A model generated the notes under the pieces. It was not told the origin of the DNA and searched no databases. It was given only the letters and a program-made list of their open reading frames with translations. DNA of 64,000 bases from JBALVT01 sp045110675 (lineage in GTDB: Bacteria > Pseudomonadota > Gammaproteobacteria > Pseudomonadales > Halieaceae): assembly GCA_045110675.1 (NCBI GenBank), contig JBGCGJ010000009.1, positions 1-64,000 of the forward strand, in the 5' to 3' direction. The position numbers and the translations under genes are program-made. Positions within the stretch are counted from its first letter, which is position 1. Each line of letters starts with the position of its first letter. Positions 7,563 to 16,010 of the stretch are shown one piece after another.

Positions 7563-8678
7563 TTATCTAAGGGCATCGTTCCAAAGACGATGCCAAAATT
7601 GTAGTAACGGTTCGTTCTTGCCTATTAATAAATCTCGCCGCCCGGCATTGAGCCCCTTCTGGCACTGCTCCGACATCGGCAAATCTTCTTTTTCAAACAC
7701 CTCGCCGCCAAAATTGTAAGCTTGCGTGGCTTCATCAAGAGTCGCGTTTTTTCCCGCTATACCAATGTATGTCACCCGAGATTTTTCGGCAGCCGCTCCC
7801 GGCTCGGCGCGTATCATCTGAGCGCCGGAGCCATTCACTATGATCATCACGCCTGGGTAAATTGTATAGGTGCACGATCCTTCAATACTATACGGCCAAT
7901 CACCTTCACTTAGATCATTTAGGCGCTCGATAGACTTTAGTGGAAAGGCCCATCGGCTTTCTCTGGCATACGTATCTACAACGGCGTTGGGAGCCAACAC
8001 TTTAGCAACACTATCGCGGTGCAATACATTGAAGTGATAACTCTCCAGACTGAGGTCATTGACCAGCTTCCAGTTGGCCTCCACATTTAGAATACGTCTG
8101 TCTATACGCTGATACTGATCGAGATTAAAACTGGCTATTTCCTCCTCCAACGCTCCCAACGCAGCTTCCACAGCGTGTTGTTGTACACCATCGTGCAGGC
8201 CGACAATGACAATGCCGCTCACCTCAGCAACGGGCAAAGGTGTCAATCCACCTTCGCTCTTTGGTGTATCAAAAGATGAATCCTGAGGGCGGCCAATTAA
8301 CGCTCCATTATGAGAGTAAGACCAACCGTGAAAAGGGCAAACCAAACGCTTGGTTTGCCCACTACCTTCGGCAAGCGGAGCGCCGCGATGAGAACAGGCG
8401 TTAATAAACGCGTAGATTTGACCCATCGAATCACGCGTCAGAAGCAGAGGGATATCCAATACATCCAAACTTAGATGTCCGCCACCGGGGACTTCCGCAG
8501 AGAATGCCACAGGCTGCGGTGTGTCACGAAACAAGGTATCTTTCTCGGCGAGAAATCGCTCAGGACAAAAAAAGCTATCAGCGGGTACGACAATGTCGCA
8601 TTCGGACTGATCAGCGGTGTTGCGATTGAAGTGATCCAACAGGCGCCGATTCAGAGAAGTTGCTACATCACTATTCAA
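7563..8678 (-). CDS. Rieske [2Fe-2S] ring-hydroxylating oxygenase, alpha-type subunit
   Basis: Terminal oxygenase of 371 residues. The Rieske centre is C95-x-H97 and C114-x2-H117 ('CSHRGAP', 'CPFHGWSY'). The catalytic domain has the electron-bridge Asp208 and iron ligands H215 and H220 in 'LESYHFNVLH'. Such enzymes use O2 and electrons from a reductase to hydroxylate or demethylate aromatic or other hydrophobic compounds. No beta subunit, ferredoxin or reductase gene is adjacent, so electrons must come from elsewhere. The start appears to be TTG 8678 with a GGGTGA site upstream, so translation may be weak. It pairs with the DUF4345 gene. Confidence 0.88.
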   Translation of the reverse strand: MNSDVATSLNRRLLDHFNRNTADQSECDIVVPADSFFCPERFLAEKDTLFRDTPQPVAFSAEVPGGGHLSLDVLDIPLLLTRDSMGQIYAFINACSHRGAPLAEGSGQTKRLVCPFHGWSYSHNGALIGRPQDSSFDTPKSEGGLTPLPVAEVSGIVIVGLHDGVQQHAVEAALGALEEEIASFNLDQYQRIDRRILNVEANWKLVNDLSLESYHFNVLHRDSVAKVLAPNAVVDTYARESRWAFPLKSIERLNDLSEGDWPYSIEGSCTYTIYPGVMIIVNGSGAQMIRAEPGAAAEKSRVTYIGIAGKNATLDEATQAYNFGGEVFEKEDLPMSEQCQKGLNAGRRDLLIGKNEPLLQFWHRLWNDALR

Positions 8679-8720
8679 ACTATCACCCGCGCTGTATTTA
8701 TTGCCCCAACGTCGACCCCG

Positions 8721-9110
8721 TTAACCGGGTGAGACCGCGACTTTCCAATCAGATTTTCGCCGTCCCTGACTACCGCGTTTCCCCCAATCTCCACTCTCTG
8801 ATTGCAAGTTCGAGGCAGAGCGACGATCTACAGTCCCATCGCGTCGGTCTTCGTGATGCACGTAGGTGCAGCGGCAATCCTCCAGCCGACACTGGGGCAA
8901 CGGGAGAAGGGGGGATTTGTCCGCCAAAAAACGGCGAGAAGAGAACGCTCTAACGCCGTCGCATGCATCCTCTTCGAACTTAATAGAAATGGCGTGGTAA
9001 GGATTGAGCTTGGGAACAGCCCTCCTGACCTTTGGTCTCTTACCACCAAACGGATTTAGAACCCAAATGATAGCGACAGCGCTGAATAGAACCACTATCA
9101 ACGTACCCAC
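8721..9110 (-). CDS. Conserved membrane-anchored protein with Cys/His-rich C-terminal motif
   Basis: A 129-residue protein with one N-terminal transmembrane helix (about residues 3-19) followed by a cytosolic basic region. It contains the block 'NPYHAISIKF', a cysteine in 'EEDACDGVRAF', and then C93-x4-C98-x-C100 followed by 'TYVHHEDRRDG' and 'DRR'. I recognise this as a widespread gammaproteobacterial protein of unknown function; the Cys/His pattern suggests metal binding. The start is GTG 9110 with an AGGTGG-type site five to eight bases upstream. It is separated by 42 nt from the Rieske gene and is divergent from the DUF2189 gene. Confidence 0.75.
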   Translation of the reverse strand: MGTLIVVLFSAVAIIWVLNPFGGKRPKVRRAVPKLNPYHAISIKFEEDACDGVRAFSSRRFLADKSPLLPLPQCRLEDCRCTYVHHEDRRDGTVDRRSASNLQSESGDWGKRGSQGRRKSDWKVAVSPG

Positions 9111-9182
9111 TACTTACCCCACCTTACTATTTTTTTATACTAGATTGCTTTTTTAGAAGCTATTTATATGAAACAACACACT

Positions 9183-9239
9183 AAGGACAGTCTACATTAA
9201 GCCAACTTTGTTGTCCTTCTGGACTAAGCTTCTTTATAC
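9183..9239 (+). promoter_or_regulatory. Candidate promoter and inverted repeat upstream of the DUF2189 gene
   Basis: The 9111-9402 gap (292 nt) holds TTGTCC (9211-9216), 17 nt, TTATAC (9234-9239), a fair sigma-70 promoter reading plus. Its -35 is overlapped by the right arm of a 7-bp inverted repeat, AAGGACA (9183-9189) and TGTCCTT (9212-9218). Both are seen in sequence; regulatory use is inferred. The rest of the gap shows nothing I recognise. Confidence 0.4.
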
Positions 9240-9402
9240 GCTATGAAATTATGCACTTATGGACACGGGAGTGACACTTAGCTCCTGTTCCGCTGCCATA
9301 GTAAAAGACCCTGCGGATTGGCCGAGTTGCACAGGCAAATATCCCGACCCCCGCACTGATCCAGTTTACAGCTGCGGGCTCGTCCCGCAAGGAGAAGTCA
9401 TC

Positions 9403-10161
9403 GTGGCAACAAGCACTCGAGAAACAACACCTTTTTCAATTCATCGGGTTCCTATGACCCGCCCCTTCATCTGGCTGGACAAAGGCTGGGACGATTTACT
9501 ACACCACCGTGGCGCGAGTCTGGCTTATGGTTGGTTAGTATCCGCTCTGGGCGCGTTAATCCTGGCCTATGAACGGCATCCATTTTTTATCGCTTTCACC
9601 ATTACCGTGTTTTTACTGGTCGGCCCAATCATGACAGCCGGGCTGTGCGAACTCTCTCGCCGGCAATCTATTGGCGAAAAAGCAGACTTTTCGACATCCT
9701 TAAGGGCTTTACGCGGCCATAAGCGAAACCTGATGCACTTTGCCAACGCACTGCTGATTGGTGCCGTAGTCTGGTTTATCGTGTCCAGTGCGATTGCCTA
9801 CGGGGCCACAGGAAGCATTGCTCCGAGCCTTGAATCCACCGTCGGTGGAGATGTACTGCGACAGGTGAGCACCCCCCAGCTGATCAGCTATATCGTCAGC
9901 GGTGGGCTGCTAGCTTGTATCGTTTTTGCAGTATCTGTGGTTGCCGTTCCGATGATTGTTGATAACAACGTTGATGCGAAGACAGCGATGCAAACCAGCC
10001 TTAAGGTCGCCCTGCGAGATCTGCCAGCAATGCTGGTTTGGGGTGCATTGATAACGGTATTGGTAGCCGTGGGTTTCGCCAGCTATCTTTTGGGTATGGT
10101 CGTGATCTTCCCCCTGCTGGGACATGCCACCTGGCATGCTTATAAGGACCTGGTGCATTAG
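9403..10161 (+). CDS. DUF2189 polytopic membrane protein
   Basis: Inner-membrane protein of about 252 residues with six hydrophobic helices. The opening 'RPFIWLDKGWDDLLHH' and the 'GPIMTAGLCELSRR' segment match the DUF2189 family (COG5473), conserved in proteobacteria but without assigned function. An upstream ATG at 9259 would add 48 residues of low-quality sequence. I prefer GTG 9403 because AAGGAGA at 9389-9395 lies seven bases before it. It stands alone between a divergent gene and the sulfatase, which starts 98 nt later on the same strand. Confidence 0.8.
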   Translation: MATSTRETTPFSIHRVPMTRPFIWLDKGWDDLLHHRGASLAYGWLVSALGALILAYERHPFFIAFTITVFLLVGPIMTAGLCELSRRQSIGEKADFSTSLRALRGHKRNLMHFANALLIGAVVWFIVSSAIAYGATGSIAPSLESTVGGDVLRQVSTPQLISYIVSGGLLACIVFAVSVVAVPMIVDNNVDAKTAMQTSLKVALRDLPAMLVWGALITVLVAVGFASYLLGMVVIFPLLGHATWHAYKDLVH

Positions 10162-10259
10162 ATTTTGAGCAAACCGACTGACTGATTCTGGCCTCAAAAG
10201 GCATGTTTCCGTCCCGGGAACTACACTAACATTCCACTCTGCCAACAAGGGGAATTGGA

Positions 10260-11894
10260 ATGACACTGAAAATTGCGCGGTACACACAGGCTCTGATCTT
10301 GTCGGTTCTGCTACCAATGACATTACTGGCAAAGCCGGCATTGGGTTCAGATAAACCCAACATCATTATCATGGTGGCAGACGATCTTGGCTGGAATGAT
10401 GTCGGGTTTCACGGCGGCCCGATCGATACGCCTTCACTGGACAAACTGGCCGCACAGGGCGTTGAACTCTCGCGTTTTTACACGACCCCAATATGCTCTC
10501 CTACTCGGGCAGCCCTAATGACAGGACGAGACCCGATCCGCCTGGGAGTTGCCTATGGCGTCATCATGCCCTGGCACAATAATGGTATTCACCCCCTTGA
10601 ACACTTCATGCCTGAGACATTTTTGGCGGCCGGATACCAAACCGCCATGGTAGGTAAGTGGCATCTGGGTCACGCGCTGCAGGCTTACCACCCGAACGAG
10701 CGCGGCTTTGAACACTTCTACGGACACCTGCATACCGAGGTCGGCTACTTTCCCCCCTTCGGGAATCAAGGCGGTAAAGACTTCCAGCAAAACGGCGTCT
10801 CCATCGAGGCAGAGGGCTATGAGACGTTTCTGCTGGCGGACGAAGTTTCCCGCTATATAAAAACGCGCGACAAGAACAAACCCTTTTTCGTATATATGCC
10901 TTTTATCGCTCCACATACTCCTTTGGATGCGCCGGAAAATCTCAAGGAAAAGTATGCGGATCTGAAAGACGACCGCACCATTGCGCGCAGCAAAAACACC
11001 GATCAAACGCGGAAGATGAGCAAGCTCATGTTGCAACCCAGTGCCAGACCGATGTTCGCAGCAGTGGTAGATGGAATGGATCAGGCCATCGGGCAGGTAC
11101 TCGATACGCTTGAGGCAGAGGGCATAGATGACAATACCATCGTGCTGTTTCTGAGCGACAACGGAGGTGCCGCCTACGCCAGTGGAGGTGCGGACAATTA
11201 TCCCCTGCGCGGCGGCAAGGGAGAGACCTGGGAGGGAGGAATTCGCGTGGTTTCCCTGATCCGCTGGCCTGAGAAACTCAAAGGCGGAGAAAAAATGACG
11301 TCGATCATGACGGCCATGGACGTATTTCCTACACTGGCTGCGGGCGCAGGTATCGAACCAGGAAACGAGACATTTGAACTCGATGGCAAGAATTTGTGGC
11401 CGGCTATCAGCCGAGGTGAGAGACAACCCCGATCAGACTTGGTCTATTTTGCATCGGAGACGCCGATACGAGGCTCATTCATGCTGACCGCCTTTAACGA
11501 CCACTGGAAATTGGTGCAGGAAATTGAGCAGGGATTGCTGTCAGCCACCGTCACTAACTACTTGTTTCGCATCGCTGATGATCCCAGCGAATACAATAAC
11601 TTGGCCGCTGAACATCCGGATGTTGTCGGCGAACTCAGCGCAAAAATTCACTACTGGCGAACACTTTATCCAGTGGCGGGAACGCGTTCCGAGCTGGTGC
11701 CTCCCCCCGGCTGGCGCGCACCGCTGGACTGGGTGACCTACCCGAGAAGCATTACAGAAACTCAGAGTGAACCTGCACCGGGCATGCCACCGCCTTACGC
11801 CTTAAAACCACTGGATTGGCAGCACGGTGAGGCCGGCCGACTGATCTACAATTGCGAACCTTACAAGTATCTGGGCGGGGGTCTATGCAAGTGA
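10260..11894 (+). CDS. Secreted type I sulfatase (arylsulfatase family)
   Basis: 544-residue precursor with a signal peptide (about residues 1-29). The catalytic signature C79-S-P-T-R83 marks a cysteine-type sulfatase in which C79 is converted to formylglycine. Metal ligands are D41/D42 ('VADDLGWND') and the 'LSDNGG' Asp-Asn pair; 'GKWHLGH' supplies the active-site Lys and His. It hydrolyses sulfate esters in the periplasm or outside the cell. No formylglycine-generating enzyme is in the window, so that must be elsewhere. An AAGGGG site precedes ATG. The 3' end overlaps the convergent nitronate monooxygenase by 12 bp. Confidence 0.92.
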   Translation: MTLKIARYTQALILSVLLPMTLLAKPALGSDKPNIIIMVADDLGWNDVGFHGGPIDTPSLDKLAAQGVELSRFYTTPICSPTRAALMTGRDPIRLGVAYGVIMPWHNNGIHPLEHFMPETFLAAGYQTAMVGKWHLGHALQAYHPNERGFEHFYGHLHTEVGYFPPFGNQGGKDFQQNGVSIEAEGYETFLLADEVSRYIKTRDKNKPFFVYMPFIAPHTPLDAPENLKEKYADLKDDRTIARSKNTDQTRKMSKLMLQPSARPMFAAVVDGMDQAIGQVLDTLEAEGIDDNTIVLFLSDNGGAAYASGGADNYPLRGGKGETWEGGIRVVSLIRWPEKLKGGEKMTSIMTAMDVFPTLAAGAGIEPGNETFELDGKNLWPAISRGERQPRSDLVYFASETPIRGSFMLTAFNDHWKLVQEIEQGLLSATVTNYLFRIADDPSEYNNLAAEHPDVVGELSAKIHYWRTLYPVAGTRSELVPPPGWRAPLDWVTYPRSITETQSEPAPGMPPPYALKPLDWQHGEAGRLIYNCEPYKYLGGGLCK

Positions 11895-12938
11895 TAGACC
11901 CTGAGCCAACTCTCGTGTGAGATCTGCCGCTGAGATTTCTTTGCAGCCCGTTGCATTTTGACCACACCACAGTGATGTAAAATCGTGTTGCCCACGCGCT
12001 TCAGCGAAAGCACGCAGTGGCACCAAGCCTGCGCCCGCCAAGGGAAAAGGCGGTGTATTCGCACTGATTGGGCCGAGCTCGCGCACAACTCGATTGACGA
12101 TACTTCGAGCCGGGCGCCCCGAAAAAACATTGGTAATCGCGGTGTGTCCTGAAGCCGAGCTTTTTAATGCGGCCCGATGTAACTCACTTGTTTTCGCCTC
12201 TTCACACAATAAAAAAACTGTTCCCAATTGCACAGCACTGGCGCCAAGCTCAATCGCAGCCCTCACGCCCTTTGAATCCGCTATACCGCCTGCTGCAATC
12301 ACTGGTACAGAAACACTGCGCACAATTTGTGGCAGCAAAGCGAACGTACCTAGCTGCGTTGTCAGATCAGTAGACAAAAACATACCGCGATGCCCACCGG
12401 CTTCGCTACCCTGAGCAATAACAGCATCGGCTCCATGCTCCTGAAGCCATTTCGCCTCGTCGACCGTGGTGGCAGACGCAAATATTCTAGCGCCTGTGCG
12501 CTTCACCCGTTCGAGTAAATCAACCGCGGGTAATCCAAAATGAAAACTCACGACCGCCGGCCGCAGCTCTTCAACGAGCTCGGCCGATGACAGTGTAAAC
12601 GGGCTGCGCATGGCAGCTGGTAAAGACACATTTGCATCAATGTTGAACTCTCTATAGTAGGGCTCGAGCGTCGTGCGCCAGGCGTGTTCTTTTTGAGCAT
12701 AGTCTGAAGGATTAGCGTGGCAGAAAAAGTTCAAGTTAAATGGATTTGAAGTGTGTTGGCGAATGACTGCGACTTCATTGCGAACACCCTCGTGATCGAG
12801 CATTGCACAAGGTACTGAGCCCAAGCCACCAGCACCGGAAACCGCAGCCGCGAGCGCACCGCCTTGTACACCCGCCATAGGTGCCTGAACAATCGGCAAG
12901 CTGAGCCCGAGATCCTCAAATACTGTGTTCATAATCAA
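11883..12938 (-). CDS. Nitronate monooxygenase / 2-nitropropane dioxygenase family flavoprotein
   Basis: FMN-binding TIM-barrel protein of 351 residues. Typical segments are 'PIVQAPMAGVQGGALAAAVS' at the N-terminus, 'VIAQGSEAGGHRG' with the FMN-phosphate glycines and the histidine of the active site, and 'VPVIAAGGIADSKGV'. Family enzymes oxidise alkyl nitronates such as propionate 3-nitronate, detoxifying them, though many members lack a tested substrate. No strong Shine-Dalgarno is seen before ATG 12938, and a second ATG lies two codons in. A 12-bp palindrome overlaps the start. Its 3' end overlaps the sulfatase end on the other strand. Confidence 0.87.
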   Translation of the reverse strand: MIMNTVFEDLGLSLPIVQAPMAGVQGGALAAAVSGAGGLGSVPCAMLDHEGVRNEVAVIRQHTSNPFNLNFFCHANPSDYAQKEHAWRTTLEPYYREFNIDANVSLPAAMRSPFTLSSAELVEELRPAVVSFHFGLPAVDLLERVKRTGARIFASATTVDEAKWLQEHGADAVIAQGSEAGGHRGMFLSTDLTTQLGTFALLPQIVRSVSVPVIAAGGIADSKGVRAAIELGASAVQLGTVFLLCEEAKTSELHRAALKSSASGHTAITNVFSGRPARSIVNRVVRELGPISANTPPFPLAGAGLVPLRAFAEARGQHDFTSLWCGQNATGCKEISAADLTRELAQGLSLA

Positions 12939-12948
12939 CCACGTGGTT
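12937..12948. repeat. 12-bp perfect palindrome at the nitronate monooxygenase start
   Basis: AACCACGTGGTT is self-complementary and overlaps the first base pairs of the minus-strand gene and its 5' leader, where a ribosome site would sit. It could be an operator or a chance palindrome. Confidence 0.35.
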
Positions 12949-12962
12949 TTATCTGCACCGGT

Positions 12963-13571
12963 TTATCCGGAGTTGTGCAAAGTGGAAAACTGCATCATTA
13001 ATGGCTTGTTCCGGGACTGCCAAGCCCAAATGATAATGGGAGCCAACGGGGGAACAATCAAGATACTAAGCTGATAGAAAATAGCGATAAGCTGTCCGTT
13101 GGGTAGAAAAACCGCAGCTTGGTCAAAAAAAGGCTGCCCTAAACCCAACATAAGATTTTTTAGGGTGACGCTGATCAAGCCCAAAAAAATCAGTACAAGC
13201 AGCACCCACAAACCAATGCTGAAATTCCCCAGACTTTCAGATTGTGGCGTGGAGAAATGCAAGGCCGCATAAAATGGTATTGAATAGGACAGCAAACGCA
13301 CGTCAGCGGGAAATCCCATTTGATATCCGGCCTGCTCGGCACTCACAATCACGTTTTTCAACTCACCAAAGTGCGTCATCACCAACGCATTTGAGCCCTG
13401 CAGCTGAATTGTCGCAACAACATCGGGCATCCAGAATCTGAACACAACATCACTTAACCAAACCGCCGGCCAGGCGAGCCATGAGTCGATGAGCATCCAT
13501 ACGAAAAAACTGGGTATCAGAAGAAGCAGTACCAGGCCTAAAAAACGACCCAGGCTGATATTGGGATTCAC
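12963..13571 (-). CDS. Exosortase H-associated membrane protein
   Basis: Membrane protein of 202 residues with N-terminal, central and C-terminal hydrophobic helices and an extracytoplasmic domain between about residues 50 and 120. It lies directly after exosortase H, and its GTG start at 13571 forms GTGA with that gene's stop, so translation is coupled. A longer reading from 13796 exists, but its extra 75 residues overlap the exosortase gene in another frame and look unlike protein. Position and topology fit the partner protein usually found next to XrtH. Its biochemical role is unknown; a helper in substrate processing is inferred. Confidence 0.75.
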   Translation of the reverse strand: MNPNISLGRFLGLVLLLLIPSFFVWMLIDSWLAWPAVWLSDVVFRFWMPDVVATIQLQGSNALVMTHFGELKNVIVSAEQAGYQMGFPADVRLLSYSIPFYAALHFSTPQSESLGNFSIGLWVLLVLIFLGLISVTLKNLMLGLGQPFFDQAAVFLPNGQLIAIFYQLSILIVPPLAPIIIWAWQSRNKPLMMQFSTLHNSG

Positions 13572-14119
13572 GAGGAAGATTGCTCCCTGACCACTCGCGA
13601 GTTCAAAAATCGAAGATACAAAATGAAAACAATCAGCACATCGAGCATGATCAACACGGGCCACAGGTACAAATGCACCCAGGTAAATACATCGAGATTC
13701 CACTGGCCAATATAAAACAAGCTGATGATGCGTCCGATATTCATAAACTGCACAGCAAGGAAGCCAATGCCAATAGCAGCTAATCGGTACTTCCACGGCG
13801 CAGGAAAAGCGACCACCGCAGCAATAAGTACTATCGTAGCCTCGACTCCGTTACAGCCGGCTTCTATGGATACGGCAAAACCGCTGGCGGAATCCTGCAA
13901 AATTTTATCGTAAAAGATAACCGCATCATCAAAGGGGGAAATCAGCGATGCGCTGAGCCAAGCCAAACCGCCTGTAAATGGCTCAATGACGCTGGTGTGG
14001 ACTGACTCCAAAAGCTCGAGAGTAAAAAGCCCGATCAATACCAAAAAGAACACGGCGACAAATCGAAACAAGAGAGGGGCCTTAAGCAGAAAACAATCGG
14101 AAAATAATACCGGAGACAC
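13568..14119 (-). CDS. xrtH: Exosortase H (XrtH), transpeptidase-like sorting protease
   Basis: Polytopic membrane protein of 183 residues. The exosortase catalytic triad is visible: C89 in 'EAGCNGVEA', R130 in 'FMNIGRI', and H149 in 'FTWVHLYLWP'. The short length and the neighbour fit the H subtype, which recognises IPTL-type C-terminal sorting signals on exported proteins. No protein with a visible IPTL-CTERM tail is encoded in this window; the CHRD protein at the left edge is truncated and cannot be checked. The start is uncertain (GTG 14119 chosen, weak ribosome site). It is divergent from the DUF6524 gene. Confidence 0.85.
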   Translation of the reverse strand: MSPVLFSDCFLLKAPLLFRFVAVFFLVLIGLFTLELLESVHTSVIEPFTGGLAWLSASLISPFDDAVIFYDKILQDSASGFAVSIEAGCNGVEATIVLIAAVVAFPAPWKYRLAAIGIGFLAVQFMNIGRIISLFYIGQWNLDVFTWVHLYLWPVLIMLDVLIVFILYLRFLNSRVVREQSSS

Positions 14120-14215
14120 CCATGCTTAGCTACATGAAAGCGTCGGTACACTTGCCCTTTTCGAGCTTATCCATTAGCGTTGTGCAATCTTAACCGCTAT
14201 GTAATGGAAGCAACT

Positions 14216-14632
14216 ATGGCAACAGAATTTTCCGCTGGAAGTTTTTTCGGTCGCTGGATATTCGCACTCATTCTGGTGTTCGGAACCTACAACCCTACCG
14301 ACTATTCCTTTGTTTCCTGGATCATGTCGGACGGTTTCGAATTCGCTCCGGTGATCGCCGTTGTGGGAATCTTGCTGCTCATAGGTTGGACGATTTTCTT
14401 GCGAGCAACACTACTCTCTTTGGGCGTCATTGGGATTGCACTGGGGCTGGCCTTATTTGGGGCCATTGTCTGGATGATGGTTGATTTCGGGCTTATCGAT
14501 ATGGAGGCCACAGGAGTTCTTACGTATGTGGCCCTTGTATTACTTTCGCTAATATTGGCAATTGGAATGTCTTGGTCTCATATCAGGCGACGACTGACAG
14601 GACAATTTGATGTTGATGATCGGGATGATTAA
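14216..14632 (+). CDS. DUF6524-like small membrane protein
   Basis: Protein of 138 residues with four hydrophobic helices (about 10-25, 40-58, 62-85 and 100-122) and a charged C-terminal tail ending in DDRDD. The N-terminal 'LVFGTYNPTDYSFVSW' resembles the conserved opening of DUF6524 proteins, which are uncharacterised. ATG 14216 is chosen because GGAAG lies five bases before it; a TTG start 36 bases upstream lacks support. The stop runs into an A-tract and hairpin that serve as terminator for the opposite gene. Confidence 0.7.
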   Translation: MATEFSAGSFFGRWIFALILVFGTYNPTDYSFVSWIMSDGFEFAPVIAVVGILLLIGWTIFLRATLLSLGVIGIALGLALFGAIVWMMVDFGLIDMEATGVLTYVALVLLSLILAIGMSWSHIRRRLTGQFDVDDRDD

Positions 14633-14661
14633 AAAAAGGGGGTAGAATGCAGTCTACCCCC
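14631..14661 (-). terminator. Rho-independent terminator for the gene ending at 14669
   Basis: A perfect 9-bp stem, GGGGGTAGA (14638-14646) and TCTACCCCC (14653-14661), has a 6-nt loop and is flanked by seven A at 14631-14637. On the minus strand this is a GC-rich hairpin followed by seven T, the canonical terminator form. Confidence 0.9.
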
Positions 14662-14668
14662 GGGGCTC

Positions 14669-14998
14669 TCAATCGTTAAGCGTAACTTTCTCAGCCTGAT
14701 CATAGGCGGGAACTTCGATAGCGACACCTTCACGGTCGAGCAAATTAATTCCGCCTTCTCTATCCACCCAGCAGGTAGACATAGAACTCAGGCCATCAAC
14801 CACGGACTGGATCCGCATCTGGTTTCCACCGCGCTTCTTTTTGATAGATTTCAGCTTTAAGCGAGTATCTTCGCCATAAACACGCTTCAGTTCTGATTTA
14901 CACAGCGCCAGATGCTGGCTGTTGTTGCTGGCTGCCATCGAGGGAGCTGCCACTCCAGCCAACACCATTCCAATTGTCACTCTTCTGAACATTTTCAT
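14669..14998 (-). CDS. Small secreted protein of unknown function
   Basis: 109 residues with a signal peptide (about 1-22, ending 'PSMAA'). The mature protein has two cysteines, one in 'LALCKSELKRVYG' and one in 'MSTCWVDREGG', which could form a disulfide in the periplasm. I do not recognise the family. ATG 14998 is chosen over 15046 because AAGGAG sits about nine bases before it and the signal peptide then starts normally (MKMFRR). It is a single-gene unit ending in a strong terminator. An 8-bp inverted repeat lies upstream at 15044-15070. Confidence 0.7.
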   Translation of the reverse strand: MKMFRRVTIGMVLAGVAAPSMAASNNSQHLALCKSELKRVYGEDTRLKLKSIKKKRGGNQMRIQSVVDGLSSMSTCWVDREGGINLLDREGVAIEVPAYDQAEKVTLND

Positions 14999-15043
14999 CG
15001 TATGCACTCCTTGTGAGTTGTCAGGAGCTATACTAGACCTATC

Positions 15044-15070
15044 CATTTATGTTTAAAATATCCATAAATG
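15044..15070. repeat. Inverted repeat upstream of the small secreted protein gene
   Basis: CATTTATG (15044-15051) and CATAAATG (15063-15070) are perfect inverted arms 11 nt apart, about one helical turn plus one arm between centres. It lies in the promoter region of the gene at 14669-14998 and is a possible operator. It sits downstream of the LysR gene stop at 15126. Confidence 0.4.
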
Positions 15071-15125
15071 ACTTGCTGTGTTGCATTTTTGGGCACCCTC
15101 TTGCCCTCTAGGTTAAGCCCAAAGA

Positions 15126-16010
15126 CTACGCTGTCGAATCCATCTGGTGGCGTATTTTCTCAAACTCACTTGCGATAAGTTCACGGAGTACGCGCATTCT
15201 GGCGCTCAACCGAAGGTCTTTGTGCGTCAAAACCCACATATCTGAGTGATGGTCCGTCTTTGCACCCGGAACACGAACAATATCCGGCTCATTGTAGGAC
15301 ACAAAACACGGCATATAGCCCATACCCATGCCACATTTTACCGCCTGGCTAAGAAACGTGAGGTTCATTATGGAGTGCCGCACCGGCAGGTTGGGAAAGT
15401 CTGTGTCTTTCACCCATTTTTCATCCTGATCAATCGGGTTTTTGCCGATCCAGCTCAGATGGCTCACATCACCAGGGTTGTCAGGGTTCAATTGACTCTT
15501 ATGAACATAGGTAGAAGCCGTCATTCGCCCTAGAAATCGACCAATCAGGTAGTCCGGTGGTGAGGTTCCAGCGGGCATTACACGAATGGCGATATCCGCT
15601 TCGCGGCGACTCAGGTCCAGGGCATCATAGCTCGGCATCAGCTCCAACCCTATGCCGGGATAGGTGCGCGCAAACTCCGCCAAACGCTCCATTAAAAAGC
15701 CCAGCCCCCCAGTGTCGGGAAGCGTAAGCCTTATACTTCCTTCCAGCTCCTGATCTCCGCCGGTTATTTTCCGCTCTACGCCATGAATCAATTCCTCAAC
15801 ATGCTCAGCAGTGGGCAACATCTCCTCCGCACTGGCAGTCATTCGATAACCGTCGGGAGTTCGATCGAACAGTTGGGTATGAAGAGTACTTTCCATCTCA
15901 TCCAAACGCCTGGTGACAGTTGAGTTACTCACACCGAGTTCCTGGGCGGCACCGCGAGCCGAACCTTTGCGGCTTAGCGCGAGTAGTACCTTCATATCAT
16001 CCCAATCCAC
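15126..16010 (-). CDS. LysR-family transcriptional regulator
   Basis: LysR regulator of about 294 residues: an N-terminal winged helix-turn-helix ('DMKVLLALSRKGSARGAAQELG' with 'VTRRLDEME' as recognition helix), then a two-lobed effector domain. Starting at GTG 16010 gives 'VDWDDMKVLLA', the usual LysR opening, and GGGGGAG lies about ten bases upstream; ATG 16046 would add 12 atypical residues. The segment 'TAHVEELIHGVERKI' type linker separates the domains. The target is unknown: neither neighbour is divergently placed in the classic LysR arrangement. Confidence 0.88.
   Translation of the reverse strand: MDWDDMKVLLALSRKGSARGAAQELGVSNSTVTRRLDEMESTLHTQLFDRTPDGYRMTASAEEMLPTAEHVEELIHGVERKITGGDQELEGSIRLTLPDTGGLGFLMERLAEFARTYPGIGLELMPSYDALDLSRREADIAIRVMPAGTSPPDYLIGRFLGRMTASTYVHKSQLNPDNPGDVSHLSWIGKNPIDQDEKWVKDTDFPNLPVRHSIMNLTFLSQAVKCGMGMGYMPCFVSYNEPDIVRVPGAKTDHHSDMWVLTHKDLRLSARMRVLRELIASEFEKIRHQMDSTA

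Noticed and set aside
10515..11426. A 303-codon open frame on the minus strand inside the sulfatase gene
   Set aside because: It is antisense to a well-supported enzyme, has no recognisable motif or ribosome site, and its composition is that of a shadow frame.
13572..13796. N-terminal extension of the exosortase partner gene
   Set aside because: The extra 75 residues overlap xrtH in another frame, are rich in Cys/His without pattern, and the GTGA start at 13571 explains the gene.
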